NCBI GenBank assembly: GCA_964352715.1
Contig: CAYGSU010000001.1
Span: 62,001 to 126,000 of the forward strand
DNA: 64,000 bases
Source of the DNA: JAVKBW01 sp964352715
GTDB taxonomy: Bacteria; Pseudomonadota; Alphaproteobacteria; UBA8366; Aestuariispiraceae
Direction: 5' to 3'
Shown in pieces: positions 9,187 to 19,110 of this stretch. The position numbers and the translations under genes were made by a program. Numbering within the stretch: the stretch's first letter is position 1; each line of letters starts with the position of its first letter. The notes under the pieces were generated by a model that saw nothing but the letters and a program-made list of their open reading frames with translations, made no database searches and had not been told where the DNA came from.

Positions 9187-10806
9187 ATGCCCAGAACCCT
9201 ATACCACAGTGGCCCGATCATTTCGATCAACGATAACGATCAATATGCAAGCGCAATGATTACCGAAGGTGGTCGGATTGTCGAGGTCGGCTCGCTTGAC
9301 CAGCTTGAAACGAAGGTCGGGCCGGATGCGCCACGACGGGACCTGAAAGGCAAGACGCTGATTCCGGGTTTTATCGACCCGCATGGCCATTTTCCGGATT
9401 CCGGGTTTCTTGCCCTGCATCGGGCAGATCTGTCCGGGCCGCCCATCGGCGCCTGCAAGACACTGGACGATGTATTCGCGCGGCTGTCCGACAAGGCCGC
9501 GGAAACGCCGAAAGGCGACTGGGTCATCGGGGCGATGTTCGAACCCAGCGGGCTTGTCGAAAACCGGTTTCCGACCCGCGACGAACTTGACCGTATTTCA
9601 ACCGACCATCCGATCTGGGTAATCCATATTTCCGGTCATGCCGGGGTCGCCAATACTCCGGCGCTCGCCGTTCGCGGCATCGACGATGACAGCCCGGACC
9701 CGGGCGGCGGACGGTTCGGCCGTGACAAGGCGACCAATCGGCTGGATGGGTTGCTGGAAGGCATGGCGGCAATGGGTGCGCTGGGCGATACCGAGTTCCA
9801 GATGACATACGACAGGTTCCGCACCGCCTTTGAATATTCAGAGAAGGAATACCTGGCGCAGGGTGTGACGATGGCGCAGAACGCCTGGGCGACAAAGGAT
9901 TTTCTGGGTCACTTCACCCGCTACGCCGCAGAAGAAACGCCGAAGCTGGATGTCATGGTGTTGCCGGCCGGGTTTCTGGAACCGCGCCTCAGCAACGGCG
10001 AACTGGGCTACGATGTCGACCGTCGCCGGCCGATCCTGTTCGGGCCCAGGAAACTGTTTGGCGACGGTTCGTTCCATCTGCAGACCGCCTGCCTGACCCA
10101 GCCCTACTACAAGCCTCTGAACGGCAATCCGTCGCATCGCTGCGAACTGTCAGTGACCGTGGAACAGATGACGAAACGAATCGGCAAGCTGCACGATATG
10201 GGGTTTCAGTGCCATATCCACGCCAACGGCGACGCCACAGCCGATGTGATGCTGGAGGCAATCGAAACGGTTCTGAAGGCGAATCCGCGCGACGACCACC
10301 GGCACACCCTTATTCACGCGCAGACCTTGCGGGAAGACCAGCTTGACCGGATGGCCGCATTGGGCGTTACAGCCAGCTTCTTTCCCGCCCATCTGTATTA
10401 TTGGGGTGAATTTCACCGTGATGTCAGCCTTGGGCCGGACCGGGTGAAGAACATGTGTCCGACCCGCTGGGCCGCCGACCGGGGCATCCGTTTCACCATT
10501 CACAACGATGCACAGGTCACCCCGACGCTGCCGCTGCATCTGATGTGGTGCGCGACGGAACGAAAGACGTCGAACGGGGTGTCGATTGGCGACGGCCAGA
10601 AGCTGACACCGATGGAAGCCCTCAGGGCGCATACGATCGATGCGGCGTGGCAGGTGTTCGAAGACCACCAGCGCGGCAGCCTGGAACCGGGCAAGCTGGC
10701 GGATTTCGCGATCCTCTCCGACAACCCGCTGACCACGGAAAAGCCGATCAGGGATATCACGGTCGAGGAAACCATCCGCGCCGGCGAAACAGTGTATCGC
10801 CGCTAG
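9187..10806 (+). CDS. Amidohydrolase family protein (YtcJ-like, amidohydrolase 3)
   Basis: The 539-residue enzyme has the YtcJ-like amidohydrolase layout: a small N-terminal beta domain, the metal-binding HxH in DPHGHF (His66, His68), a second metal region in HIHANGDA, and the C-terminal LEPGKLADFAILSDNPL tail typical of the superfamily. I chose ATG 9187 because GGGGA precedes it at good distance and the upstream in-frame ATG at 9151 falls inside an inverted repeat. No signal peptide is seen, so it should be cytoplasmic. It is divergent from the transporter operon, which suggests it hydrolyses the imported amide or cyclic compound. Confidence 0.88.
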   Translation: MPRTLYHSGPIISINDNDQYASAMITEGGRIVEVGSLDQLETKVGPDAPRRDLKGKTLIPGFIDPHGHFPDSGFLALHRADLSGPPIGACKTLDDVFARLSDKAAETPKGDWVIGAMFEPSGLVENRFPTRDELDRISTDHPIWVIHISGHAGVANTPALAVRGIDDDSPDPGGGRFGRDKATNRLDGLLEGMAAMGALGDTEFQMTYDRFRTAFEYSEKEYLAQGVTMAQNAWATKDFLGHFTRYAAEETPKLDVMVLPAGFLEPRLSNGELGYDVDRRRPILFGPRKLFGDGSFHLQTACLTQPYYKPLNGNPSHRCELSVTVEQMTKRIGKLHDMGFQCHIHANGDATADVMLEAIETVLKANPRDDHRHTLIHAQTLREDQLDRMAALGVTASFFPAHLYYWGEFHRDVSLGPDRVKNMCPTRWAADRGIRFTIHNDAQVTPTLPLHLMWCATERKTSNGVSIGDGQKLTPMEALRAHTIDAAWQVFEDHQRGSLEPGKLADFAILSDNPLTTEKPIRDITVEETIRAGETVYRR

Positions 10807-10830
10807 GCCGGTGCGGGTTCCCCGTCCGCG

Positions 10831-12867
10831 TTACATCCCGTCGCGCGGAATGCGTTCCCGCCAGGCCTTGGAGAAAATCGACCGGCCGTTTTCCTGGGCG
10901 TCGATATCGGTATCGATCAGCCATTCTGTTTCGGTCGCCCGAAGCCGTGTTTCCGTATAGATCGCAATGTCCCAGTCGCCCCGGCTGCGCGTCGTGTGCC
11001 AGCGCCACACCCCTTCAGCCGACAAAGGGTCGCCCTCGGCAATCGAATAGTCGCAGGTCAGACCGTCCGAAATTTCCAGGTCGATATCCTCAATGCGGAA
11101 GGTGCCGGAATCCTCCACCAGCCGCTCGATCCATCGGCCGCTTGCGAAATCGCGCTCAAGCGACCGCGAGGATGTTGCCGGCACGATCTCCGTCGTCTTG
11201 CCCACTGGCGCCACGACCGGCTTGTCGAAGGTGATGGCCGGGTCATTCCGGTCGGGCCGGATTGGCAGGTCGATTGTGGTCTCGCCGGCCATCAATGACA
11301 GTTCGACCGGATGCGGCGACGGCCAGATCATCGGCCAGTAGCAAGTCGAAATGGCGACCCGCAGTCGGTGGCCGGGCGCAACCGAATGAGCCAGATCGTT
11401 CAGCTTGATGGAGATATCGGTCCATTCGCCGGGTTTCATCGGCGATATATGTTCGCGGTCTTCACGGTGGCTGAGATTAAGCAGCCCGAACGTGATGCGC
11501 CGCGATGTGCCATCCGGTGCGACATCGTTGAGCCGCACGGCCAGAAAGGCCTGTTCCTGATCAACTGCGATCCGCGCCCGGAATACCGGCGCGCCCAGCA
11601 GGTCGAGTGTGTCCTCCAATGGCGCCGTGTCGAAGGTCAGCGACTGGCCATCGTCTTCCCTCTGGTCGAGCGCAAGATCAGGGCTGCTGCCGCCCATACC
11701 GTACGGGCACCAGCTGCCACCGGTCGCACCCAGGGTTTGCGGCGAGACATGCGTCAGGGTTACCGCTTCGCCGGCCTTGTCCGACAGTCCGTCGGCATTC
11801 AGCGTCAGTGTGCGGCTTTCGATATTCGGCGACGGCCAGGACGGTTCCGCCACCCAGCGGCCCGGCATGTAGGGCAGGCAGGCATCGGGCGGCGTGAAGT
11901 CGTGCATGTAAACGGTATAGGCCGGTTCGTCCATGATACCGGTCTCCTCGCCTTTCAGCCATTTGTCCCACCAGCGCAGGGCATGCTGCAGGAAACCAAT
12001 GGCCGGGCCGGGAATGCCGGATTCAGGGTATTTATGACCCCACGGACCAATCAGTCCTTTGGTCGGGGTTTTCAGGTTGGCGAGCATGCGGGGAACGGCG
12101 TTGGAATAGCCGTCTTCCCAGCCGCCGACGGCGAAGACAGGAATATCGATATCGTCATAGTTTTCGCAGACCGAACCGTGCCGCCAGTAATCGTCGCGGC
12201 GCTGGTGCTTCATCCAGATATGCGATGTCGGCGGCTGCCAGTTTTCCATCCGGGTCAGCCACTGGTCGCGCCAGCGGTCGCCGACGATTTCCGGGTCCGG
12301 TCCGCCCGCCATCATGTGGTAGAAAACGGACCCCCAGAAAAAACCGTCGCAGACCAGACAGCCGCCCATGAAATGTACGTCGTCGGCATAGCGGTCGTCG
12401 GTCGAACAATGGGTGATGATGGTTTTCAGGGCCGGGGGCCGTCTGGCGGCGATCTGCAACGAATTGAACCCGCCCCAGGAAATGCCGGTCATGCCGACGG
12501 ATCCGGAACACCAGGGCTGCTCGGCAATCCAGGCGATGGCGGCGACCGCGTCATCCTGTTCCGACAGGGTATATTCGTCGGTGATCTGGCCGTCGCTGTC
12601 GCCGGTGCCACGGATATCCAGCCGGATGCAGGCATAGCCGTGGCCGGCCCAGTATTCATGCCGGCAATCGTCGCGCACGCGGGTTCCGTCACGCTTGCGG
12701 TAGGGCAGGTATTCCAGAATGGCGGGAACCGGTTTCTGTTCCGCATCCTCCGGCATCCAGACACGGGCGGCGAGCCTCGCGCCGTCTGGCATCGGCACCC
12801 AGATATTCTCGATATGCCTGACCGTGTGCGGGTAGGTATCGACCACGGTCTGTTCCGGAATTGTCAT
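10831..12867 (-). CDS. CocE/NonD family hydrolase, second paralogue
   Basis: This hydrolase is a clear paralogue of the one at 578-2635, with the same length, the same GISWGG nucleophile elbow (Ser130), a matching DIRGTGDS stretch and a matching RDGM/RDGN C-terminus. I placed the start at 12867, where AGGGG precedes MTIPEQ; an ATG at 12894 is also in frame. It converges with the amidohydrolase, whose stop is 24 bases away. Two diverged copies flanking one transport locus may split the work between related substrates. Confidence 0.9.
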   Translation of the reverse strand: MTIPEQTVVDTYPHTVRHIENIWVPMPDGARLAARVWMPEDAEQKPVPAILEYLPYRKRDGTRVRDDCRHEYWAGHGYACIRLDIRGTGDSDGQITDEYTLSEQDDAVAAIAWIAEQPWCSGSVGMTGISWGGFNSLQIAARRPPALKTIITHCSTDDRYADDVHFMGGCLVCDGFFWGSVFYHMMAGGPDPEIVGDRWRDQWLTRMENWQPPTSHIWMKHQRRDDYWRHGSVCENYDDIDIPVFAVGGWEDGYSNAVPRMLANLKTPTKGLIGPWGHKYPESGIPGPAIGFLQHALRWWDKWLKGEETGIMDEPAYTVYMHDFTPPDACLPYMPGRWVAEPSWPSPNIESRTLTLNADGLSDKAGEAVTLTHVSPQTLGATGGSWCPYGMGGSSPDLALDQREDDGQSLTFDTAPLEDTLDLLGAPVFRARIAVDQEQAFLAVRLNDVAPDGTSRRITFGLLNLSHREDREHISPMKPGEWTDISIKLNDLAHSVAPGHRLRVAISTCYWPMIWPSPHPVELSLMAGETTIDLPIRPDRNDPAITFDKPVVAPVGKTTEIVPATSSRSLERDFASGRWIERLVEDSGTFRIEDIDLEISDGLTCDYSIAEGDPLSAEGVWRWHTTRSRGDWDIAIYTETRLRATETEWLIDTDIDAQENGRSIFSKAWRERIPRDGM

Positions 12868-12955
12868 CGCATTCGCCCCTGTAGTGAGTTTCAAGACGGC
12901 GATGCTATTCGCGCAGGCTTCCCCAGGGCAAGGGGGTTGCGCAAGGGTGCGGCGA

Positions 12956-14785
12956 TTAATTGTTTCTGGTTAAGCTCAGTTCGACCTTGCAGTCTTTTCC
13001 GCTGACCTGCCGCAGCGATTGCTGCCCTGCAAGGCTTCCGTGCAATACCAAATCGCCTCGTTCGATGGTGTTGCCCCAGCCGCCGCTGTCGCTCGCTCCC
13101 CAGGGCACGAATTCAAGATCGAGAATGCCGCCGGCGCTGATCTTGCCCTGGATGGTGACCGGGGCAGACTTGTTCGAATTGGCCTTTGCATCGAAATAAC
13201 CGTTCTTGACGATGATCGTTGTCTCCAGCTCTTCGCCATTCCGGCAGAACGGTATTCTACCAAAAGGTCCTTCGACATGTCGGGCCTTCAGCCGCCATGC
13301 GCCGTCATACTGATAGCGGGAACTCGTCGACGCCGCACCGGTATTCAGCGACGCGATTCTGGTTCGGGCCTCTGTGGCGAACCGGCCGTTCGGATAGGAA
13401 ATCAGATAGACCTGAATTTCAGCAACCTTGCTGGCGTTCTTCACCGAGTTCCACAACATCTGCTCCTCATCGATCTGGGTTGTGGTTGAAGCGACCTGCA
13501 TGCTGGCTTTCAGCGCGGCAATCCTTGCTTCGGCTGCCTTGGCATATTTGCCATTAGGATAAACATCCAGAAACGCCTGCAACAGGCCTGTATTATTGCT
13601 GTCCTTTACCGAGTCCCAGGTCGCTTTTTCGGCGGCACGCTGCTCCATTTCCTGCTGGTTGGCCTGTTTCTCCTTGATTGTAGTGATCCGCGCCTTTGCG
13701 ATCGGTGCGAACTTTCCGTTCGGGAACTGGTTCAGATACGCCTCGAAATCCGCAGCGCGCTCGCTGTTCTGGATCGACTGGAAAAACACCAGCTCGGATT
13801 CCGCGACAGATGTGGCGCCGTCGGCGGAAGCGGTCTTTACCCGCTGTTTTGCGATATCGGCGAAAATGCCGTCCGGAAACTTGTCGAGATAGGATTTGAA
13901 AAGGTCCGGATTGTTGCTGTCGGAAATCGATTTCCAGAACTCTATCTCGACAACCTGGTTCATGCTGTCCGATCTGACGGTCGCTGTCTGCACCGGTTCC
14001 TCGACCGGCAGCGGCTGGGTCGTGCTGACAGGGGCCGCCGATCCGACGAAGGCGAAGTTGCCGATCAGCGACGAGGATTCCCACGGCACCTGCTTACCCT
14101 GGGTCCGGTCCATTACCGAAATGCGGACATGCTTGAAAACCTGTTCCACGTTGACGCCGGGTTCCTTGATGGCGTTGGCCAGCGCCTTTGTGTAAGGGCT
14201 GTTTGCGCCATTGCCGTCCACCGCGACATTGCCGGGCGATGTGGAATAGGCGAGCAGGGTACCGGTCGGTGCATCCATTTTCGCCAGTCCGCGCCCGGCA
14301 GACCGGGAGCTGCCCTTGAAGGGGTTGTTGCGGCAGGCATCCAGAATAACGATGTTCAGACTCGATTCAGAGCCGGAAAAGGTTTTCAGCAGGCTCGACG
14401 CCCGGATCGCCTCGATCTCGACATCGAACGCATCCTCGATCTGGGTATCGACGGGGATCAGGTAGTTCTCGCCTTCAAGCTGAACGCCGTGGCCGGCATA
14501 GTAGATCAGCGCGACAGTTCCTTCGCCGGAGCGTTCGAGTTTCTGGCCGAACTCATAAAACGCCCGTTTCAGGTCACGGCGGCCCAGATTTTTGTATTTT
14601 GTCACCTCGAAACCGACATCGGCCAGTGTTTTCGCCATCAGGTCGGCATCGTTCGGCGGATTCGGTAGCGGAGAATATTCATAAGCCCCGTTGCCGACGA
14701 CAAGCGCTATGCGTTTCTCCGCCATCGCAGCCTGCGGGGCGGACAGAAGCGCCGAAACGGTTAAAATCATCAAAAGCAGACGCAT
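12956..14785 (-). CDS. Secreted caspase-family (peptidase C14) protein with four C-terminal repeats
   Basis: The protein has a signal peptide (residues 1 to about 22, ending AAMA), then a caspase p20-like domain with the His-Cys dyad: His99 in YYAGHG and Cys151 in DACRNNP. Residues about 283-480 hold four imperfect repeats of some 35-45 residues. Each opens with an (F/W)xS(V/I) element and ends like YPNGKYAKAAEARI, with FPDGIF, FPNGKF and YPNGRF as sister versions. A final globular part of about 110 residues follows. The caspase fold suggests a periplasmic or surface Arg/Lys-specific protease or a degenerate relative. It is a single gene with no clear operon partner, and its role is unknown. 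Confidence 0.88.
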   Translation of the reverse strand: MRLLLMILTVSALLSAPQAAMAEKRIALVVGNGAYEYSPLPNPPNDADLMAKTLADVGFEVTKYKNLGRRDLKRAFYEFGQKLERSGEGTVALIYYAGHGVQLEGENYLIPVDTQIEDAFDVEIEAIRASSLLKTFSGSESSLNIVILDACRNNPFKGSSRSAGRGLAKMDAPTGTLLAYSTSPGNVAVDGNGANSPYTKALANAIKEPGVNVEQVFKHVRISVMDRTQGKQVPWESSSLIGNFAFVGSAAPVSTTQPLPVEEPVQTATVRSDSMNQVVEIEFWKSISDSNNPDLFKSYLDKFPDGIFADIAKQRVKTASADGATSVAESELVFFQSIQNSERAADFEAYLNQFPNGKFAPIAKARITTIKEKQANQQEMEQRAAEKATWDSVKDSNNTGLLQAFLDVYPNGKYAKAAEARIAALKASMQVASTTTQIDEEQMLWNSVKNASKVAEIQVYLISYPNGRFATEARTRIASLNTGAASTSSRYQYDGAWRLKARHVEGPFGRIPFCRNGEELETTIIVKNGYFDAKANSNKSAPVTIQGKISAGGILDLEFVPWGASDSGGWGNTIERGDLVLHGSLAGQQSLRQVSGKDCKVELSLTRNN

Positions 14786-14887
14786 TTTGCTCTGTTTCTA
14801 TATCAATGTTCCCGTATTGTGCGCTTTTCGCCTGAGCGCTTCAAGGGACACGTATTTCTCAACCTGAAGCCGTGCGGATTCGCTTGG

Positions 14888-15661
14888 TCAGTTGGCAGGG
14901 GCGATGTCGCCTCTATCGTCCGTATTGAAGCCGATAATGCCGAACCCCGGCAGGCGCAGGGCAAGCTCGCCGGGGTCGATGCCGAAGTTCAGACCCAGCA
15001 TATTCACTTCCAGCCCCTCTTCCAGTCCGACCGCGATTCCGAGCAGACCGAACAGCGAAAGCTGCCCGCCGGTGCCGGATGGCGTGATGGCGGCGAAATC
15101 GGGGCCGGGCAGATAATCCTTGCCGATGGCGGTCGGCGGCAGGTCGGTGCGTAATTCCGGTACCTGGCGCAGGATATGGGCGACAAAAGTGTTGGAATTC
15201 GGCCCGGGCCACGTCGTGTAGCTGTCCGGATAGGGATAGGTGGCGATGGCGGCCTCGATCTTTTCGATGGCCTTCGCCGCTGCCGGGCCGCGCAGATCGG
15301 CCAGCAGATCGGGCCGTGCACCGTACCAGGCGCGATCCGGCAGGCCGCGATTCATGCGGACGGCCTTGCCGCCGCGACGAACGCCCCAGCCGACGACTTC
15401 GTATGATCGGTAGTTCGGCGCGTCCTTTTCCTTTACAGCGATCCAGCTATGGACCGCAAAGTATCCGCGCCATCTGAAAGCGCGCGCGGCGTATACCTGT
15501 ACAACCGCCTCCGGGGTGACGGCAGGGTCGGGCGCGATGCCGACGCTGTCGCGCGACGCCGTGCGCCAGTCGTCGTTCCGGTCATCGCTGGTTGTGGCAT
15601 AGGTGCCCGGGCCTGCCAGCATGAGAACGAGAGCGATGCAGATCCATTTTATAAATTTCAC
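14888..15661 (-). CDS. DUF3750 domain-containing protein, exported
   Basis: A 257-residue protein with an N-terminal hydrophobic signal (MKFIKWICIALVLMLAG). The body matches the DUF3750 pattern: AVHSWIAVKE, the SYEVVGWG stretch, WPGPNSNTF and an LPGFGIIGFNT C-terminus. No enzymatic role is established for this family that I can name. It follows the caspase gene on the same strand with about 100 bases between them, which is too far to claim an operon. Confidence 0.8.
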   Translation of the reverse strand: MKFIKWICIALVLMLAGPGTYATTSDDRNDDWRTASRDSVGIAPDPAVTPEAVVQVYAARAFRWRGYFAVHSWIAVKEKDAPNYRSYEVVGWGVRRGGKAVRMNRGLPDRAWYGARPDLLADLRGPAAAKAIEKIEAAIATYPYPDSYTTWPGPNSNTFVAHILRQVPELRTDLPPTAIGKDYLPGPDFAAITPSGTGGQLSLFGLLGIAVGLEEGLEVNMLGLNFGIDPGELALRLPGFGIIGFNTDDRGDIAPAN

Positions 15662-15842
15662 GGGTCGCGGTTTTCCTGTTTTCGGTTCTGGTAACGGTGC
15701 TGGACGCTATATAAGGCCCGGCCTTGCTTCGGCAACGATACGGGCGCTATGGGGCGAGAATAAGCCGAAATCCCGACAATATCAGGAGACCTCACCGAAA
15801 GGTGAAGAGGTGCCGTCTTCAGGAGATTTTAAACTGTCTCGA

Positions 15843-17951
15843 TCAGACGTCAGAGTCCGGCGACCGCACTTGCATCAACGCATCGACGGCGACAGCGCCG
15901 TCGGGCAGCACGAACAGCGGGTTGATCTCGATTTCCGAAATCCCGCCTGTATCGTCGATCATGATGCCGCAGATCGCCTCGATGGTTTCCGCCAGCCGGT
16001 CCATGTCGACCGCCGGCTTGCCCCGATGGCCGGCGAAAAGAGGTGCGATGCGCAGGCGCATCAGCGCCCGGATGATATCATCTCGTCCGGCAGGTAACAG
16101 GATGGTCGTTGCATCTTTCAGAATCTCGACCAGCACGCCGCCGACGCCGACGGTAAGGGCGAGACCGAAGGTCGGGTCGCGCCGCACCGTCACCAGCAAT
16201 TCGGCAATCGGTTTGTCGGCCATGGTTTCAACAAGAAACCGGTCGCGACTGGCTTGCGGATCATGCGCGTTCACCGCCGCCGTCATGCCGGCGATGGCCG
16301 ATGGCAGGTCTTCCGGTGACGCGATGTTCAGACGCACGGCCCCGGCTTCCGTCTTGTGCGGCAGCAGAGGGCTCAGCATTTTAAGCGCTACCGGAAAGAC
16401 CAGTCGCTGAGTGTCGGAATCGGCTTCTGCTTCGGTGGTGACGATGCCATCGGGAACCCGGATTCCGGCGGTGGAAAGCCTGTCCTTTGCCGTCTTTTCA
16501 TCCAGCACGACGGGGGGCTTTGTTCCGGTGTCGGGTGCGGTCAGCAGCAACGGCGATGCCGGGTCGATCTGCAGCCGACGTTCGCCGTACCAGGCAGCGG
16601 CCCGAACCGCCGTCAGGCATTCCGCCAGGCCCTGCATCGGTGCGCAGCCGGCGGCGATCAGCGCCTGCCGGGTTTTCACATCCATGTTTTCTGGCAAGGT
16701 GCTGCAGATGGCGGCGGGCAGACCGGCATCGGTTGCAGCGGCGACAAATCCCTCGGCATCAGCAAAATAGGTGCTGCGGCTCTCGTCCAATCCCGGCGCA
16801 GGGTAATCCTGAATGAGAATGGCGGAATCATATCCGCTTTCAAGGAATGTGCGGAACACCGGCTCCGTCTTCTCGCGAAATCCCCAGATCGGCGTCGTAT
16901 AGTCCAGCGGGTTCGAGACGGTGGCGGTAAACGGCAGCATCTCGCGCAAGGCAGCGCGCGTGGAGTCTGACGGCTGCGGCATCTCCAGCCCGCGCTTTTC
17001 CGCCATGTCGGCCAGCATTGTCGCGCCGCCGCCGGAACAGGTCAGCCCGCCAACCCGCTTGCCTTTCGGGATGCCGGCGACACAGAAGAATTTCAGGGTT
17101 TCCAGCAATTCCGCCGGGCTTTCGACCCGCACGATGCCAAGCCGGTCAAACAGCGCGTCATACAGCGAATCCTCGCCGGAGAGCGAGCCGGTATGGCTGA
17201 CGGTCAGTGACGCGCCAATGCAGGAAGAGCCGGTTTTCAAGGCGACAATCGGCTTGCCGTGCCGCAGCGCCTTCAGGGCGGCGGCCTCGAACCGTCCGGC
17301 GTCCTTCAGGCCTTCGATATGCAGGCCGATGGCGGGCACCTCCTCCCGCTCACACAGAACATCGATGAAATCTTCCAGATGCAGCAGGGTCTGGTTGCCG
17401 GCCGAGATCATGTAGGAAAGCGGCACCGACCGCTGGCTCATCGTCAGGTCCGACGACAGCATGCCGCTTTGCGTGATGATGGCCGCGCCATATCCGGGGC
17501 AATCGCCGCCATGCGCGAACGGCCACAGGGCGACCCGGTCAATATAGTTGATCATGCCGTAGCAGTTCGGGCCGATCAGCGCCATGTCGCCGGCGGCTTC
17601 GACCAGGCGGCCCTCGACCTTGCGGCCCTCATCGCCGATTTCACCGAAGCCGGCAGTATAGCAGACCGCGCCGCCGGCCCCCATTGCGCTCAGCTTTGCA
17701 AGCGATTCAATTGCCGCTTCACGCGGCACCGCGATGAACACGGCATCCGGCGCTTCCGGCAGGTCATCGACCGTCGGGTAACAGGGAAATCCGCCAATTT
17801 CCGTCCGTTTCGGATTGACCGGCCAGAACGGTCCGTCATAGCCGATGCGGCGGCATTCACCGGCGACGGTAACCGCATCGCCGCCTCCGATCACCGCAAC
17901 ATGGCGAGGCTTCAGCAGGCGGAGCAGATTGCCACGCCGGACGTCATTCAT
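15843..17951 (-). CDS. NDP-forming acyl-CoA synthetase (acetate-CoA ligase family, single chain)
   Basis: The 702 residues show the NDP-forming acyl-CoA synthetase order: CoA-binding Rossmann domain (residues 1 to about 130, with VAVIGGGDAV), succinyl-CoA-ligase-like domain carrying the conserved phosphorylatable His253 in SHTGSLSG, and a C-terminal ATP-grasp domain ending SEIEINPLFV. The enzyme links or splits an acyl-CoA with ADP/ATP and phosphate. Its start overlaps the acyl-CoA dehydrogenase stop by 4 bases, so the two are coupled. In this carnitine-type locus it could activate gamma-butyrobetaine, or run backwards on betainyl-CoA or carnitinyl-CoA to save ATP. That role is inferred from context. 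Confidence 0.88.
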   Translation of the reverse strand: MNDVRRGNLLRLLKPRHVAVIGGGDAVTVAGECRRIGYDGPFWPVNPKRTEIGGFPCYPTVDDLPEAPDAVFIAVPREAAIESLAKLSAMGAGGAVCYTAGFGEIGDEGRKVEGRLVEAAGDMALIGPNCYGMINYIDRVALWPFAHGGDCPGYGAAIITQSGMLSSDLTMSQRSVPLSYMISAGNQTLLHLEDFIDVLCEREEVPAIGLHIEGLKDAGRFEAAALKALRHGKPIVALKTGSSCIGASLTVSHTGSLSGEDSLYDALFDRLGIVRVESPAELLETLKFFCVAGIPKGKRVGGLTCSGGGATMLADMAEKRGLEMPQPSDSTRAALREMLPFTATVSNPLDYTTPIWGFREKTEPVFRTFLESGYDSAILIQDYPAPGLDESRSTYFADAEGFVAAATDAGLPAAICSTLPENMDVKTRQALIAAGCAPMQGLAECLTAVRAAAWYGERRLQIDPASPLLLTAPDTGTKPPVVLDEKTAKDRLSTAGIRVPDGIVTTEAEADSDTQRLVFPVALKMLSPLLPHKTEAGAVRLNIASPEDLPSAIAGMTAAVNAHDPQASRDRFLVETMADKPIAELLVTVRRDPTFGLALTVGVGGVLVEILKDATTILLPAGRDDIIRALMRLRIAPLFAGHRGKPAVDMDRLAETIEAICGIMIDDTGGISEIEINPLFVLPDGAVAVDALMQVRSPDSDV

Positions 17952-19108
17952 GCGCCGCGTTCCCTCAGTATAGACCTCGTGATGATATGGCGCTGGATTT
18001 CCGATGTGCCGTCCCAGATCCGCTCAAGGCGCGAATCCCGCCACAGGCGCTGCACCGGCAATTCTTCCATCAGCCCCATGCCACCGTAAATCTGCACCGT
18101 ATCGTCGGCCACCTTGTTCAGCATTTCGGAACAGAAGACCTTCACCATTGCGGCGTCGGCATCGGTCATCGCGCCGTCATCCGCCTTGCGGACCGCGTCT
18201 TCGACCATCAGGTCGGCGGCCTTCAGCTGGATCGCCATATCGGCGAGCTTGAAGCCGGTCGCCTGGAACCGGCCGATCGGCTGGCCGAACTGCTTGCGTT
18301 CCGATGCCCATTGCGCAGCCATGTGATACAGCCGTTCGGCCTTGCCGCAGCAGGTCGCACCAACCCAGATGCGGCCCATGCCGAGCCACTTGCCGGCCAG
18401 GTCCAACCCCTTGCCTTCTTCACCCAGCAACTGGTCTGGGCCAAGACGCACATCGTCGAACGAAAGCTGGAAGACGTGATAACCGCGATAGGAAACACAT
18501 TTGGTACCGATGCCGATCTCGAACCCCTTCATGCCGACATCGACCAGAAAGGCCGAAATCCGGCGGCGCGGTCCGCGCGGCGTCTGATCCTCGCCTGTCG
18601 CGGCGAACACGATGGCGAAATCGGGCATGACCGGACCCGAGATGAAATGCTTCGAGCCGTTCAGAATCCAGTCGTCGCCGTCGCGTCTGGCGTTTGATTT
18701 CATCGACATGATGTCCGATCCGGCATCCGGCTCGGTCAGGGCGAACAGTTCCCGTTTTTCGCCCGTAACACACGGGGCTAGATACCGGGCGCGCTGGTCT
18801 TCATTGCCGGCCAGCAGAATTTCAGTCGGGCGGGCGACCCAGGAATGCAGGGCGTGGCTGACCTTGCCGTATTCCCGCTCCATCACGCGCATGCCGTTAT
18901 AGGTCAGGCCGCCACCGCCGACGTCTTCCGGCAGGTTCGCGGCGAACAGGCCGATTTCCTTGGACCGGTCCTCGATCTGCTGCCCGAGGTCAGGCGATAC
19001 CGCGCCGTCGCGGTCCACCTGTTCCTCATAGGGGATCAGCTCCTCGGTCACGAACCGGGAGACGGTCTCCTGCAGCAGGCGCAGGTCATGATCGGCTTCG
19101 ACCGTCAT
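17948..19108 (-). CDS. Acyl-CoA dehydrogenase, probably for gamma-butyrobetainyl-CoA
   Basis: This FAD enzyme of 386 residues has the three usual domains, with ALTEPDAGSD (FAD binding) near residue 124 and a C-terminal ERIWDGTSEIQRHI segment. At the position where medium-chain enzymes hold the catalytic Glu (YEGTS), it has Asp366 in WDGTS. It is translationally coupled to the acyl-CoA synthetase and lies 2 bases after the BKACE gene. By context it would oxidise gamma-butyrobetainyl-CoA to crotonobetainyl-CoA, the substrate of the CaiD homologue nearby. Family certain, substrate inferred. Confidence 0.88.
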   Translation of the reverse strand: MTVEADHDLRLLQETVSRFVTEELIPYEEQVDRDGAVSPDLGQQIEDRSKEIGLFAANLPEDVGGGGLTYNGMRVMEREYGKVSHALHSWVARPTEILLAGNEDQRARYLAPCVTGEKRELFALTEPDAGSDIMSMKSNARRDGDDWILNGSKHFISGPVMPDFAIVFAATGEDQTPRGPRRRISAFLVDVGMKGFEIGIGTKCVSYRGYHVFQLSFDDVRLGPDQLLGEEGKGLDLAGKWLGMGRIWVGATCCGKAERLYHMAAQWASERKQFGQPIGRFQATGFKLADMAIQLKAADLMVEDAVRKADDGAMTDADAAMVKVFCSEMLNKVADDTVQIYGGMGLMEELPVQRLWRDSRLERIWDGTSEIQRHIITRSILRERGA

Positions 19109-19110
19109 TC

